A stretch of 64,000 nucleotides of DNA from Promicromonospora sukumoe (GTDB taxonomy: Bacteria; Actinomycetota; Actinomycetes; Actinomycetales; Cellulomonadaceae), in contig NZ_JACGWV010000001.1 in the NCBI RefSeq assembly GCF_014137995.1, positions 496,001 to 560,000 of the forward strand. The letters run 5' to 3'. A program made the position numbers and the translations under genes. The notes beneath the pieces are model-generated. The model made no database searches. It saw nothing but the letters and a program-made list of their open reading frames with translations, and had not been told where the DNA came from. Position 1 is the stretch's first letter. Each line of letters opens with the position of its first letter. Below are positions 40,029 through 47,883 of this stretch, piece after piece.

Positions 40029-41012
40029 ACGTGACTTCCTGGCCAGCAGCGTCAGGAGCAGCACCTCCAGGGCGATCGTGGCTGCGCCGATCGCCGCGTT
40101 GGCGGGCGGGCCCGGCATCATGAACGCGGTGTGCCCCACGAGGAGGCCGCCGGCCAGCCAGATCCGGTGCCGGTCGCTCCAGCCGGGCGCGGCGCTCCAG
40201 CGCAGCGTGGCCCCGGCGAGCCCGACGCCGACGAGCGCCGCGGCGGTGAGCAGGACCGCGGGCGGGACGCCGTCGCCGAACAGGGTCTCGGGGCCCAGGC
40301 CCGGCGGGATGAGCAAGCCTAGGAAGACGACGGTGCCGGCCCCGGTCGCGCCGGCGACCACCGCGGGCCCGGGCGGGGCCGCCGCCGGTCGCGGTACCGG
40401 GACAGCGAGCCGGGGCAGTACCCGCAGCGCCACGACCGCCAGCCCGGCGATGGCCAGGACGAACCCGACCGTCCAGCCCCAGGGGGCCAGGTAGCCAGGG
40501 TCCTCGGTGCCGCTGATGACCACGCGCAGGCCCACCACACCCAGCACGGCCAGCAGCCCGACGCCCACGAGGCCCCCGGTGCGCAGGTACGGGCGTCCGC
40601 GCCGGCCCGGGAAGAGCAGGTCGGTGAGCAGCACCGGGACCAGCACGCTGAACACCACGTGCACCCCGACCTGGGACGCCCAGTAGCTCCAGTTGGCGCC
40701 GAGCGCGCGCCAGCCCCAGTCCGCGGCGCCGTAGATGTTCGGGCTGGTCAGCGCCTGGAGGCCCAGCCCGTCCTCGGCGAGCTGGTAGGCCAGGCCCAGC
40801 AGCACGAGGCTCGGCCAGCCGCCGCCCGCCCGCACCACGGCCTCGCGGACCAGCAGCACGCCCGCGCCGTACATCACCAGCAGCAGCGGCAGCAGCACCC
40901 AGGCGAACGGCACCGCCACGGCCGTGAAGGTCAGCTCCGCGCACAGGGTGGTCAGCAGCGCCAGGGTCCAGGCGGCGCGCAGCCGCCCCCTCGGGTTCTC
41001 GTCCCGCGTCAT
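39996..41012 (-). CDS. Polytopic membrane protein of unknown function, C-terminus encoded by a palindrome arm
   Basis: 338 residues with about ten membrane helices, for example near 12-32, 34-55, 110-132, 150-172, 183-203 and 280-330. YQLAEDGLGLQALTSPNIYGAADWGW and SGTEDPGYLAPWGW are the most distinctive loops. No known family is recognised. The final residues STQSLRPKTT and the TGA are read from the right arm of the family B palindrome (39999-40028), so the natural C-terminus was probably replaced when that element arrived. Upstream of the small exported protein gene on the same strand. Confidence 0.75.
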   Translation of the reverse strand: MTRDENPRGRLRAAWTLALLTTLCAELTFTAVAVPFAWVLLPLLLVMYGAGVLLVREAVVRAGGGWPSLVLLGLAYQLAEDGLGLQALTSPNIYGAADWGWRALGANWSYWASQVGVHVVFSVLVPVLLTDLLFPGRRGRPYLRTGGLVGVGLLAVLGVVGLRVVISGTEDPGYLAPWGWTVGFVLAIAGLAVVALRVLPRLAVPVPRPAAAPPGPAVVAGATGAGTVVFLGLLIPPGLGPETLFGDGVPPAVLLTAAALVGVGLAGATLRWSAAPGWSDRHRIWLAGGLLVGHTAFMMPGPPANAAIGAATIALEVLLLTLLARKSRSTQSLRPKTT

Positions 41013-41044
41013 GTCGTGCCCCCTCTGGTCGTCGTGTCGCCGCG

Positions 41045-42274
<1,230 letters not shown>

Positions 42275-42408
42275 GAGTTCTCCCTGGTGTGCTGTCCGCC
42301 GCATGATGCGTACGGTGTATCGGTCGATCAGGACTTTACCCACGCTAGCGATGCTCGGGGCCTCTCATCGGTGATATCGCGGAGAAAGTGTCCTCGGCGC
42401 GACAGCAG

Positions 42409-42422
42409 GTGAACTAGTACAC
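42409..42422 (+). promoter_or_regulatory. Operator-like palindrome over the -10 of the GntR-TetR regulator gene
   Basis: GTGAACTAGTACAC is symmetric at six of seven half-site positions. It overlaps TACACT (42418-42423), a good -10 hexamer, 42 bases before the regulator's ATG. Autoregulation is the simplest reading. Confidence 0.5.
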
Positions 42423-42464
42423 TCGGCGGGAGGAGCAGCGCGTGCCGACCAGCCGGAGGGGTTC

Positions 42465-43460
42465 ATGTCCACGTCGTCGCAGCAGGCCGGGTCGCCGTAC
42501 CGGCAGATCGCCGGGGAGCTGCGCGCCCGGATTCTCGCGGGCGACCTGCGCCCGGGAGACCGGGTGCCGTCCGTGCGCCAGATCGCCCAGCGGTGGGGCG
42601 TCGCGGTCGCGACGGCGACCCGTGTGACCGCCGTCCTGCGTGACGAGGGGCTGGTCGAGGCGCGGGTCGGCTCCGGCACGGTGGTCAGCGCGCTGGCCGG
42701 GCGCGAGCCGGCCGGGCGGGCGGTCACGGAGCGGGCGACGGCGAGTGCTTCAGCGGTGCCGGTGGCGCACCGGGGGACAGGGCCGGCGGGCGGAGCGACG
42801 TCGGACCAGGGGCTGAGCCGGGACCACCTGGTGCGCGCGGCGATCGAGATCGCCGACACCGAGGGGCTGGAGGCGGTCTCGATGCGGCGGCTCGCCGCGC
42901 AGCTCGGCGTCGGCCCCATGTCGCTGTACCGGCACGTGGCGAACAAAGACGAGCTGCTGGTCGCGATGGCCGACCGGGCCTTCGGCGAGATCGACCTGCC
43001 CCGGACCGGGCCCGAGGGCTGGCGGGCCCGGCTGGAGCTGATGGCCCGCAGGCAGTGGCAGCTCTGCCGCACGCACCTCTGGCTGTCCCGGACGGTCTCG
43101 TTCACCCGTCCGCTCCTGGTGCCGAACATGATGGCGCAGACCGAGTGGACGCTCCGTGCGCTCGACGGGCTCGGGCTGCCGCCGACGGTCCGGATGCGGG
43201 AGGCGCTCGCGCTGCACGGGCTGGTCGTGACCGCCGCGCTGTCCCTGGCGGACGAGGTCGAGGCGGAGCAGGACAGCGGCGTCACGCTCGACCGGTGGCA
43301 CGCGGAGCAGGGCGTCCGGGCGGACGAGCTGCTCCGCTCCGGACGGTTCCCGCTGCTCGCGTCGGTGCCCGGAGGGGTGGCGCGGGACGTCGACGGGCTG
43401 TTCGAGTACAGCCTGGCGCGGCACCTGGACGGCTTCGCGGCGCTGGTGGGTGACCGCTAG
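42465..43460 (+). CDS. Regulator with both GntR and TetR DNA-binding domains
   Basis: 331 residues. An N-terminal GntR winged helix (about 8-77; YRQIAGELRARILAGDLRPGDRVPSVRQIAQRWGV) is joined by a 40-residue Ala/Gly/Thr linker to a complete TetR helix-turn-helix (about 118-165; EAVSMRRLAAQLGVGPMSLYRHVANKDELLVAM) and a TetR_C-type ligand domain. Two different DNA-binding domains in one chain are known in actinobacteria but uncommon. GGAGG precedes the ATG. Divergent from the FAD monooxygenase gene, its likely target. Its TAG stop overlaps the TAG stop of the convergent TetR gene. Confidence 0.9.
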   Translation: MSTSSQQAGSPYRQIAGELRARILAGDLRPGDRVPSVRQIAQRWGVAVATATRVTAVLRDEGLVEARVGSGTVVSALAGREPAGRAVTERATASASAVPVAHRGTGPAGGATSDQGLSRDHLVRAAIEIADTEGLEAVSMRRLAAQLGVGPMSLYRHVANKDELLVAMADRAFGEIDLPRTGPEGWRARLELMARRQWQLCRTHLWLSRTVSFTRPLLVPNMMAQTEWTLRALDGLGLPPTVRMREALALHGLVVTAALSLADEVEAEQDSGVTLDRWHAEQGVRADELLRSGRFPLLASVPGGVARDVDGLFEYSLARHLDGFAALVGDR

Positions 43461-44119
43461 GCGCTCGGCGGTGTGCTCCGCCCGGTCTCCGCGCCGGTCC
43501 CGGTGAGGGCGTCGACCGACCGGCCGACCTGGCCGACGGCGCGGGCGAGCAGCTCGTCGGGGTCGGTGCCCCAGGTCTCGGCCTTCTGGGCGAGCAGGCC
43601 GTCGAGCGCCAGCGCCGCCAGGCCGTGGCCCGTGGCCCAGAGGGTGAGCCCGAGCGCGTGCGGGTCGGTGACGCCGAGCCGGCCGACCAGGTCGGTCAGC
43701 ACCTGGAGCGCGGCGTCGCCCGCCTCCTGCACGGCCGGGTGCTTCTCGGGCTCGGAGAGCTCGGGACGGAACATGACCTGGAAGTGGCCCGGCTGCCGCC
43801 GCGCGAAGGCGACGTAGGCGGCGACCGTGCGCGAGACCTCGTCGCCGCCCGACGTCGTGCCCGGCGGGCCGACCGCGCTCAGCAGGTCCTGGGTGAGCAG
43901 CTCGAAGCCGCGGGCCGAGATCGCGGACAGCAGCGCCGCCCGGTCCGCGAAGTGGTGGTAGGGCGCGCCCGGGCTCACGCCGGCCTCACGGGCGACGCGC
44001 CGCAGGCTCACGGCGGCGATCCCCTCTGCCTCGATGAGCCGCACGCAGGCCTCGACCAGCTCCTCGCGCAGCGCGCCGTGGTGATACGTCTCCCGCTTGC
44101 GCGACCCGTTGACCTCCAT
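43457..44119 (-). CDS. TetR/AcrR family transcriptional repressor (WHG-domain type)
   Basis: 220 residues. The helix-turn-helix ISLRR-type block (IAAVSLRRVAREAGVSPGAPYHHFADRAALLSAI) is standard TetR; RETYHHGALREELVEAC before it and a C-terminal WHG-like domain (GHFQVMFRPELSEPEKHP) place it in the WHG group. TAGATT lies six bases before the ATG (leaderless geometry). Two 16-bp direct repeats in the divergent region with the reductase gene are the likely operators, so it probably represses the reductase and itself. Confidence 0.92.
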   Translation of the reverse strand: MEVNGSRKRETYHHGALREELVEACVRLIEAEGIAAVSLRRVAREAGVSPGAPYHHFADRAALLSAISARGFELLTQDLLSAVGPPGTTSGGDEVSRTVAAYVAFARRQPGHFQVMFRPELSEPEKHPAVQEAGDAALQVLTDLVGRLGVTDPHALGLTLWATGHGLAALALDGLLAQKAETWGTDPDELLARAVGQVGRSVDALTGTGAETGRSTPPSA

Positions 44120-44125
44120 GGCCGC

Positions 44126-44159
44126 AATCTATACGGTGCTCATAATCTAAACACTGCTC
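44126..44159. promoter_or_regulatory. Direct-repeat operator between the TetR gene and the reductase gene
   Basis: AATCTATACGGTGCTC at 44126-44141 and AATCTAAACACTGCTC at 44144-44159 match at 13 of 16 positions with an 18-base period. The first copy includes the TetR gene's -10 (TAGATT on the minus strand, complement 44126-44131); the second includes TAATCT, a possible -10 for the reductase gene. Binding would block both promoters. Confidence 0.55.
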
Positions 44160-44173
44160 AGACTGGAGACGTG

Positions 44174-45214
44174 ATGTCGAAAGTTCTTGTCACCGGAGCC
44201 ACGGGGTTCATCGCCGGGCACACGATCGAGGAGCTGCTGAGGAACGGTCATGAGGTGCGGGGGACGGTGCGCTCGCTGCGAGACCCCGCGCGGGTGGCGC
44301 ACCTGCGCCGCCTGGCCGACGCGGTCGGCGGGCGCCTCGACCTCGTGGAGGCCGACCTGGCCCGGGACGCGGGCTGGGACGAGGCCGCCACCGGGCAGGA
44401 GTACGTGCTGCACATGGCGTCACCGTTCCCGGCCGCGCCGCCGCGGGACGAGGCCGAGCTGGTCGGGCCCGCCGTCGACGGCACCCTGCGGGTCCTGGCG
44501 GCGGCCGCCCGGGCCGGGGTGGGGCGCGTGGTCATGACGTCGTCCCTCGCCGCGGTGAGCGCCGCCGCCTCGCGCGCGGGCGACCGGCGGCGTACCGAGG
44601 AGGACTGGAGCGACCCGGACCGGATCGCGCCCTACGCGAAGAGCAAGACGCTGGCGGAGCGCGCGGCCTGGGACTTCGTCGCGGACCACCCCGAGCTGGA
44701 GCTCGCGGTGATCAACCCGGGGCTCGTCCTGGGGCCGGTGCAGCACGCGGCCTCCGGCACGTCGGTGTCGCTGGTGCGCAGGCTCCTCGGCCGGGAGATC
44801 CCGGCGGTCCCGGAGCTCGGCTTCGCCCCGGTCGACGTGCGCGACGTGGCACGGGCGCACCGGCTGGCCATGGAGGCGCCCGCCGCCGCCGGTCAGCGGT
44901 ACATCTGCGCCGGCGACAACCTGTGGTTCGGCGACATCGCCCGGATCCTCGACGACGAGTTCGCGTCGCAGGGGTACCGCGTGCCGCGCCGCAGGATGCC
45001 GTACTTGATGCTCTGGACGGTCGGCCGGTTCGACCGGGAGGTGCGGCTCGGCCTCGACTTCGTCGGCAGCGCGGAACTCGTCAGCGCGGAGAAGGCGCAC
45101 CGCGAGCTGGGCTGGAGCATGCGGCCCGTGCGGGAGACGCTGGTCGACACCGGCCGCAGCCTCGCCGAGCTAGGCCTCGTCCGGCCGCGGGGAGCGGTGC
45201 GGTCGGCGGCGTGA
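44174..45214 (+). CDS. NAD(P)-dependent aldehyde reductase (extended SDR, dihydroflavonol-reductase-like)
   Basis: 346 residues. The Rossmann motif KVLVTGATGFIAGHTIEELL opens the chain; the catalytic pair is Tyr154 and Lys158 in APYAKSKTLAE with the Ser in VMTSSLAAV. The fold and length match extended SDR proteins annotated as aldehyde or dihydroflavonol reductases. Physiological substrate is unknown. TGGAG precedes the ATG. Divergent from, and probably controlled by, the TetR repressor; a hairpin terminates the gene. Confidence 0.92.
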   Translation: MSKVLVTGATGFIAGHTIEELLRNGHEVRGTVRSLRDPARVAHLRRLADAVGGRLDLVEADLARDAGWDEAATGQEYVLHMASPFPAAPPRDEAELVGPAVDGTLRVLAAAARAGVGRVVMTSSLAAVSAAASRAGDRRRTEEDWSDPDRIAPYAKSKTLAERAAWDFVADHPELELAVINPGLVLGPVQHAASGTSVSLVRRLLGREIPAVPELGFAPVDVRDVARAHRLAMEAPAAAGQRYICAGDNLWFGDIARILDDEFASQGYRVPRRRMPYLMLWTVGRFDREVRLGLDFVGSAELVSAEKAHRELGWSMRPVRETLVDTGRSLAELGLVRPRGAVRSAA

Positions 45215-45221
45215 GTCGCGG

Positions 45222-45257
45222 GGTCGGCAGCGTGAGTCGGGCGGCCAACTGCCGACC
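45222..45257. terminator. Two-way hairpin between the reductase and sigma factor genes
   Basis: GGTCGGCAG at 45222-45230 pairs perfectly with CTGCCGACC at 45249-45257. It fills the gap between the two converging stop codons, starting seven bases after the reductase gene. Confidence 0.65.
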
Positions 45258-46520
45258 TCAGCGGGACCCGGTCACCAGGGCCCGCAGGCGCCGTTGCAGG
45301 TACTGCTGCTCGGCGAGGTTGCGGGTCGCGCGGGCGGCCCGGCGGTACGCGTCGGCTGCCTCTGTCGTCCGGCCCTGGCGTTCCAGGAGGTGCGCGCGGA
45401 CCGCGTCGAGCCGGGGCAGCCCGGGGTGCGCGCGCTCCAGGTCGGCCAGGGAGTCGAGGGCCGGGCCGTCGCCGCGCACCTGGGCCTCCGCGACGATCCG
45501 ATTCAGGGTGATCGTCGGGTTCTGCCGCCCGGTCACGACCTCCAGCACCCCGTACAGCGCGAGGATCTCGGACCAGTCGGTCGAGGCGGTGTCGGCGGCC
45601 TCGGCGTGCAGGGCAGCGACGCAGGCCTGCAGCAGGTACGGGCCCGGGGCGGCGCCCGGCACGGTAGCCTCGACCAGTGCGACACCCTCCCGCACCAGCG
45701 CCTGGTCCCACCGGCTCCGGTCCTGCTCGTCGAGCGGCACGAGGGCGCCGTCGTCGGCCTGCCGTGCCGGGCCGCGCGACGCGGTGAGCAGCATGAGCGC
45801 GAGCAGCCCGGCCACCTCCGGGTCCGCCGGCAGGGCCTGGCGCAGCAGCCGGGCCAGGTGGATCGCCTCCGCCGCGAGATCCGTGTCGCGGGCGGGCGTG
45901 CCCGACGTCGTGTGGTGGGCCTCGGTCAGCATCGCGTAGAGCACGTCCAGCACGGGGCTGAGCCGTTCGGCGGCGTCGCGGGGCCGGGGCAGGTCCCCGC
46001 CGAGCTCGGCCAGGCGCCGCTTGGCGCGCGTGATGCGCTGGGCGACGGTCGTCTCGGGGAGCTGGTGGACGTTCGCGATCTGCGCGGTGGTCAGCCCGGC
46101 GACGGCGCGCAGCGTCAGCGCGACCTGCGCGGGCCGGGCCAGCGCGGGATGGCAGCAGAGCTGGAGCAGGAGCAGGCTGTCGTCGGCGGGCGATGGGCCG
46201 ATGTCGGCGCCGGGCTCCGCACCGGCCGGCGCGGTGCTCAGCGGTTCGGCCAGGAAAGCCTCGCGCACCTCCCGGTCGCGGCGCCGGCTGTCGGCGCGCA
46301 CCCGGTCCACGTACCGGCGTCGGGCCGTGGTGACGAGCCAGGCCAGCGGGTCCGACGGCGGATCGGCCGGCCACTGGCGGTGCGCGGCGAGCAGGGCGTC
46401 CTGGACGGCGTCCTCGCACACGTCGAACTGGCCCGTGCCGTAGGTGCGCACGAGCCGGGCGAGGACCTGCGGCGCCAGGTCGCGCAGCAGGTCCTCGCCG
46501 ACGGCGGGTCCTCGGCTCAC
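45258..46520 (-). CDS. ECF sigma factor with a long C-terminal extension (ECF42-like)
   Basis: 420 residues. Region 2 (DVCEDAVQDALLAAHRQWPADPPSDPLAWLVTTARRRYVDRVR) and region 4 (LTTAQIANVHQLPETTVAQRITRAKRRL) are followed by about 240 residues with a DUF6596-type domain and a TPR-like C-terminus. This size and the neighbouring DGPF/YCII gene match the ECF42 group, in which the extension is thought to regulate activity and no anti-sigma factor is encoded. The GTG start overlaps the YCII stop by four bases (GTGA at 46517-46520), so YCII and sigma are coupled. Confidence 0.92.
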   Translation of the reverse strand: MSRGPAVGEDLLRDLAPQVLARLVRTYGTGQFDVCEDAVQDALLAAHRQWPADPPSDPLAWLVTTARRRYVDRVRADSRRRDREVREAFLAEPLSTAPAGAEPGADIGPSPADDSLLLLQLCCHPALARPAQVALTLRAVAGLTTAQIANVHQLPETTVAQRITRAKRRLAELGGDLPRPRDAAERLSPVLDVLYAMLTEAHHTTSGTPARDTDLAAEAIHLARLLRQALPADPEVAGLLALMLLTASRGPARQADDGALVPLDEQDRSRWDQALVREGVALVEATVPGAAPGPYLLQACVAALHAEAADTASTDWSEILALYGVLEVVTGRQNPTITLNRIVAEAQVRGDGPALDSLADLERAHPGLPRLDAVRAHLLERQGRTTEAADAYRRAARATRNLAEQQYLQRRLRALVTGSR

Positions 46521-46885
46521 GAGTCCCCGAGGTCGCTGAACATCACGGGCCGCACCTCGACGGCCAGCCCGTCGATCGACGTGTCCGGGATCATGCGGGC
46601 GAGCTCCAGGACCCGCGCCTCGTCCTCGACGTCGACCAGGTAGAAGCCGCCCAGGAACTCCTTGGCCTCGGCGAACGGCCCGTCGCTGGTCTGCGGCGTC
46701 CCCGCGACGGACCGCACCACCTTGCTCTGGCTCGGGTCGGCCAGCGCCTGTGTGCCGACGAACTCGCCGCGCTCCTTGATGTGCGCCATGAACGCCTCGT
46801 GCCCGTCCTGGACCAGCTTGCTCTGCTCCGGCGTGAGCTGTTCGAGGACGGTCGGGTTGATCTGCATCAGGATCAGGTACTTCAT
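46517..46885 (-). CDS. YCII-related (DGPF domain) protein
   Basis: 122 residues of the YCII/PhnB-like dimeric alpha/beta-barrel fold; the DGPF signature is in TSDGPFAEAKEFLGGFYLVDVEDE. These small proteins are the standard genomic partners of ECF42 sigma factors and are believed to belong to the response; a biochemical role is not established. GGAGG precedes the ATG at 46883-46885. First gene of the two-gene unit with the sigma factor. Confidence 0.92.
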   Translation of the reverse strand: MKYLILMQINPTVLEQLTPEQSKLVQDGHEAFMAHIKERGEFVGTQALADPSQSKVVRSVAGTPQTSDGPFAEAKEFLGGFYLVDVEDEARVLELARMIPDTSIDGLAVEVRPVMFSDLGDS

Positions 46886-47023
46886 GGTTCCTCCTGGGTT
46901 CTCCGCGGCGGCGCCCTGCCGTCGTCGTACCCCTTGGTCGGCACGGGCGCGCCGGATACGACAACCGGCCACAAGAAATCTTCGCGTGGCAGGAGCCGGT
47001 TCCGCGAGCCGCCATACTGGAGT

Positions 47024-47632
47024 GTGACTACGTCCATCGTGACCCCTGCGGAAGCAGGGGCGGAGATCCCGATCGAGCTGCTCTACCGGGTCCCTTACGG
47101 CAAGGTGCTGCACGGCAAGGACTGCCAGCACCTGACCCCCAGCAGGCTGGCGACGCTCCAGCCCGCCACCGACCTGGACCGGCAGAAGTTCAAGATCTGC
47201 CGTTCGTGTCTTGTCGCGCTCGACGGCGACCCCGGCCGTGACGACTTCGAGTCCTTCGACGCCGCCCTCGAGGCCCTGCACGTGCCGCAGACGAACCGGC
47301 CGACCATGCGCGCCATCGCGGAGGGCCTCGACACGTCGCGCATCTGGATCCCGGCGACGCGCGCCTACGTCGCGGTCTCGCCGGGGACCGGGCACGAGGT
47401 GACGGCGTTCTTCAACAAGGACTCCGTCGACGTCCGCCAGGAGGAGGGCGGGTACGAGCGCCTGGTGCTGTCGACCCCGGCCATGCCGGCCGCCCGGACG
47501 ACCGCCGCGAAGGCCGGGGGTGCGCGGAAGACGAAGGCCGCGGCCGCCCAGGAGCCCGAGCCCGCGCCGCCGACGTGCCCGACCTGCTACATGCAGCTCC
47601 CGGGCACGGGCATCTGCGACAGCTGCGACTGA
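47024..47632 (+). CDS. Hypothetical protein with a C-terminal zinc-ribbon-like motif
   Basis: 202 residues, no signal peptide or membrane helix. VPYGKVLHGKDCQHLTPSRL and FKICRSCLVALDG give one Cys/His cluster; an Ala/Lys/Pro-rich linker (about 155-185) leads to the C-terminal CPTCYMQLPGTGICDSCD, a small zinc ribbon. It may bind nucleic acid or another protein; I know no family. GTG at 47024 is chosen (ATACT and GGAG lie just before it); another GTG at 47039 is possible. Divergent from the YCII-sigma unit. Confidence 0.7.
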   Translation: MTTSIVTPAEAGAEIPIELLYRVPYGKVLHGKDCQHLTPSRLATLQPATDLDRQKFKICRSCLVALDGDPGRDDFESFDAALEALHVPQTNRPTMRAIAEGLDTSRIWIPATRAYVAVSPGTGHEVTAFFNKDSVDVRQEEGGYERLVLSTPAMPAARTTAAKAGGARKTKAAAAQEPEPAPPTCPTCYMQLPGTGICDSCD

Positions 47633-47688
47633 CCGGCTGACCGCGAGGCGGCCCGCCCGCCGCCCCGCCGTCGTCGGCCCGGGTGGAA

Positions 47689-47764
47689 CTCTCCCCTTTG
47701 AGACCTAGGTTTCTTCGCTTTGAGTCACCTCAAAGCGAAGAAACCTAGGTCTCGAAGGAGAGAG
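47689..47764. repeat. 76-bp palindrome, family A copy 2
   Basis: Arms 47689-47724 and 47729-47764 pair with two mismatches around TCAC. The arm carries CCTAGGTTTCTTCGCTTTG. Compared with copy 1, TAAG/CTTA has become TAGG/CCTA on both arms together. It lies between the zinc-ribbon gene and the convergent subtilase gene, next to a family E palindrome. Confidence 0.97.
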
Positions 47765-47776
47765 ATTTTGACCCGA

Positions 47777-47823
47777 AGACGTGTTGCGGGGAGTAGACGA
47801 TGTCTACTCCCCGCAACACGTCT
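47777..47823. repeat. 47-bp palindrome, family E copy 2
   Basis: 22 perfect pairs (47777-47798 with 47802-47823) around a three-base loop: arm AGACGTGTTGCGGGGAGTAG, then AC. GTTGC and the inner GTAGAC-three bases-GTCTAC are shared with the palindrome at 20768-20802. It lies 12 bases from family A copy 2 in the same 251-bp gap; the rest of the gap shows no gene. Confidence 0.96.
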
Positions 47824-47883
47824 CTCGTACTACAGGTCTCCCCGGCACCGGGTCGGAGAGCTAGACCCGGCGCCGGGAGAGCC

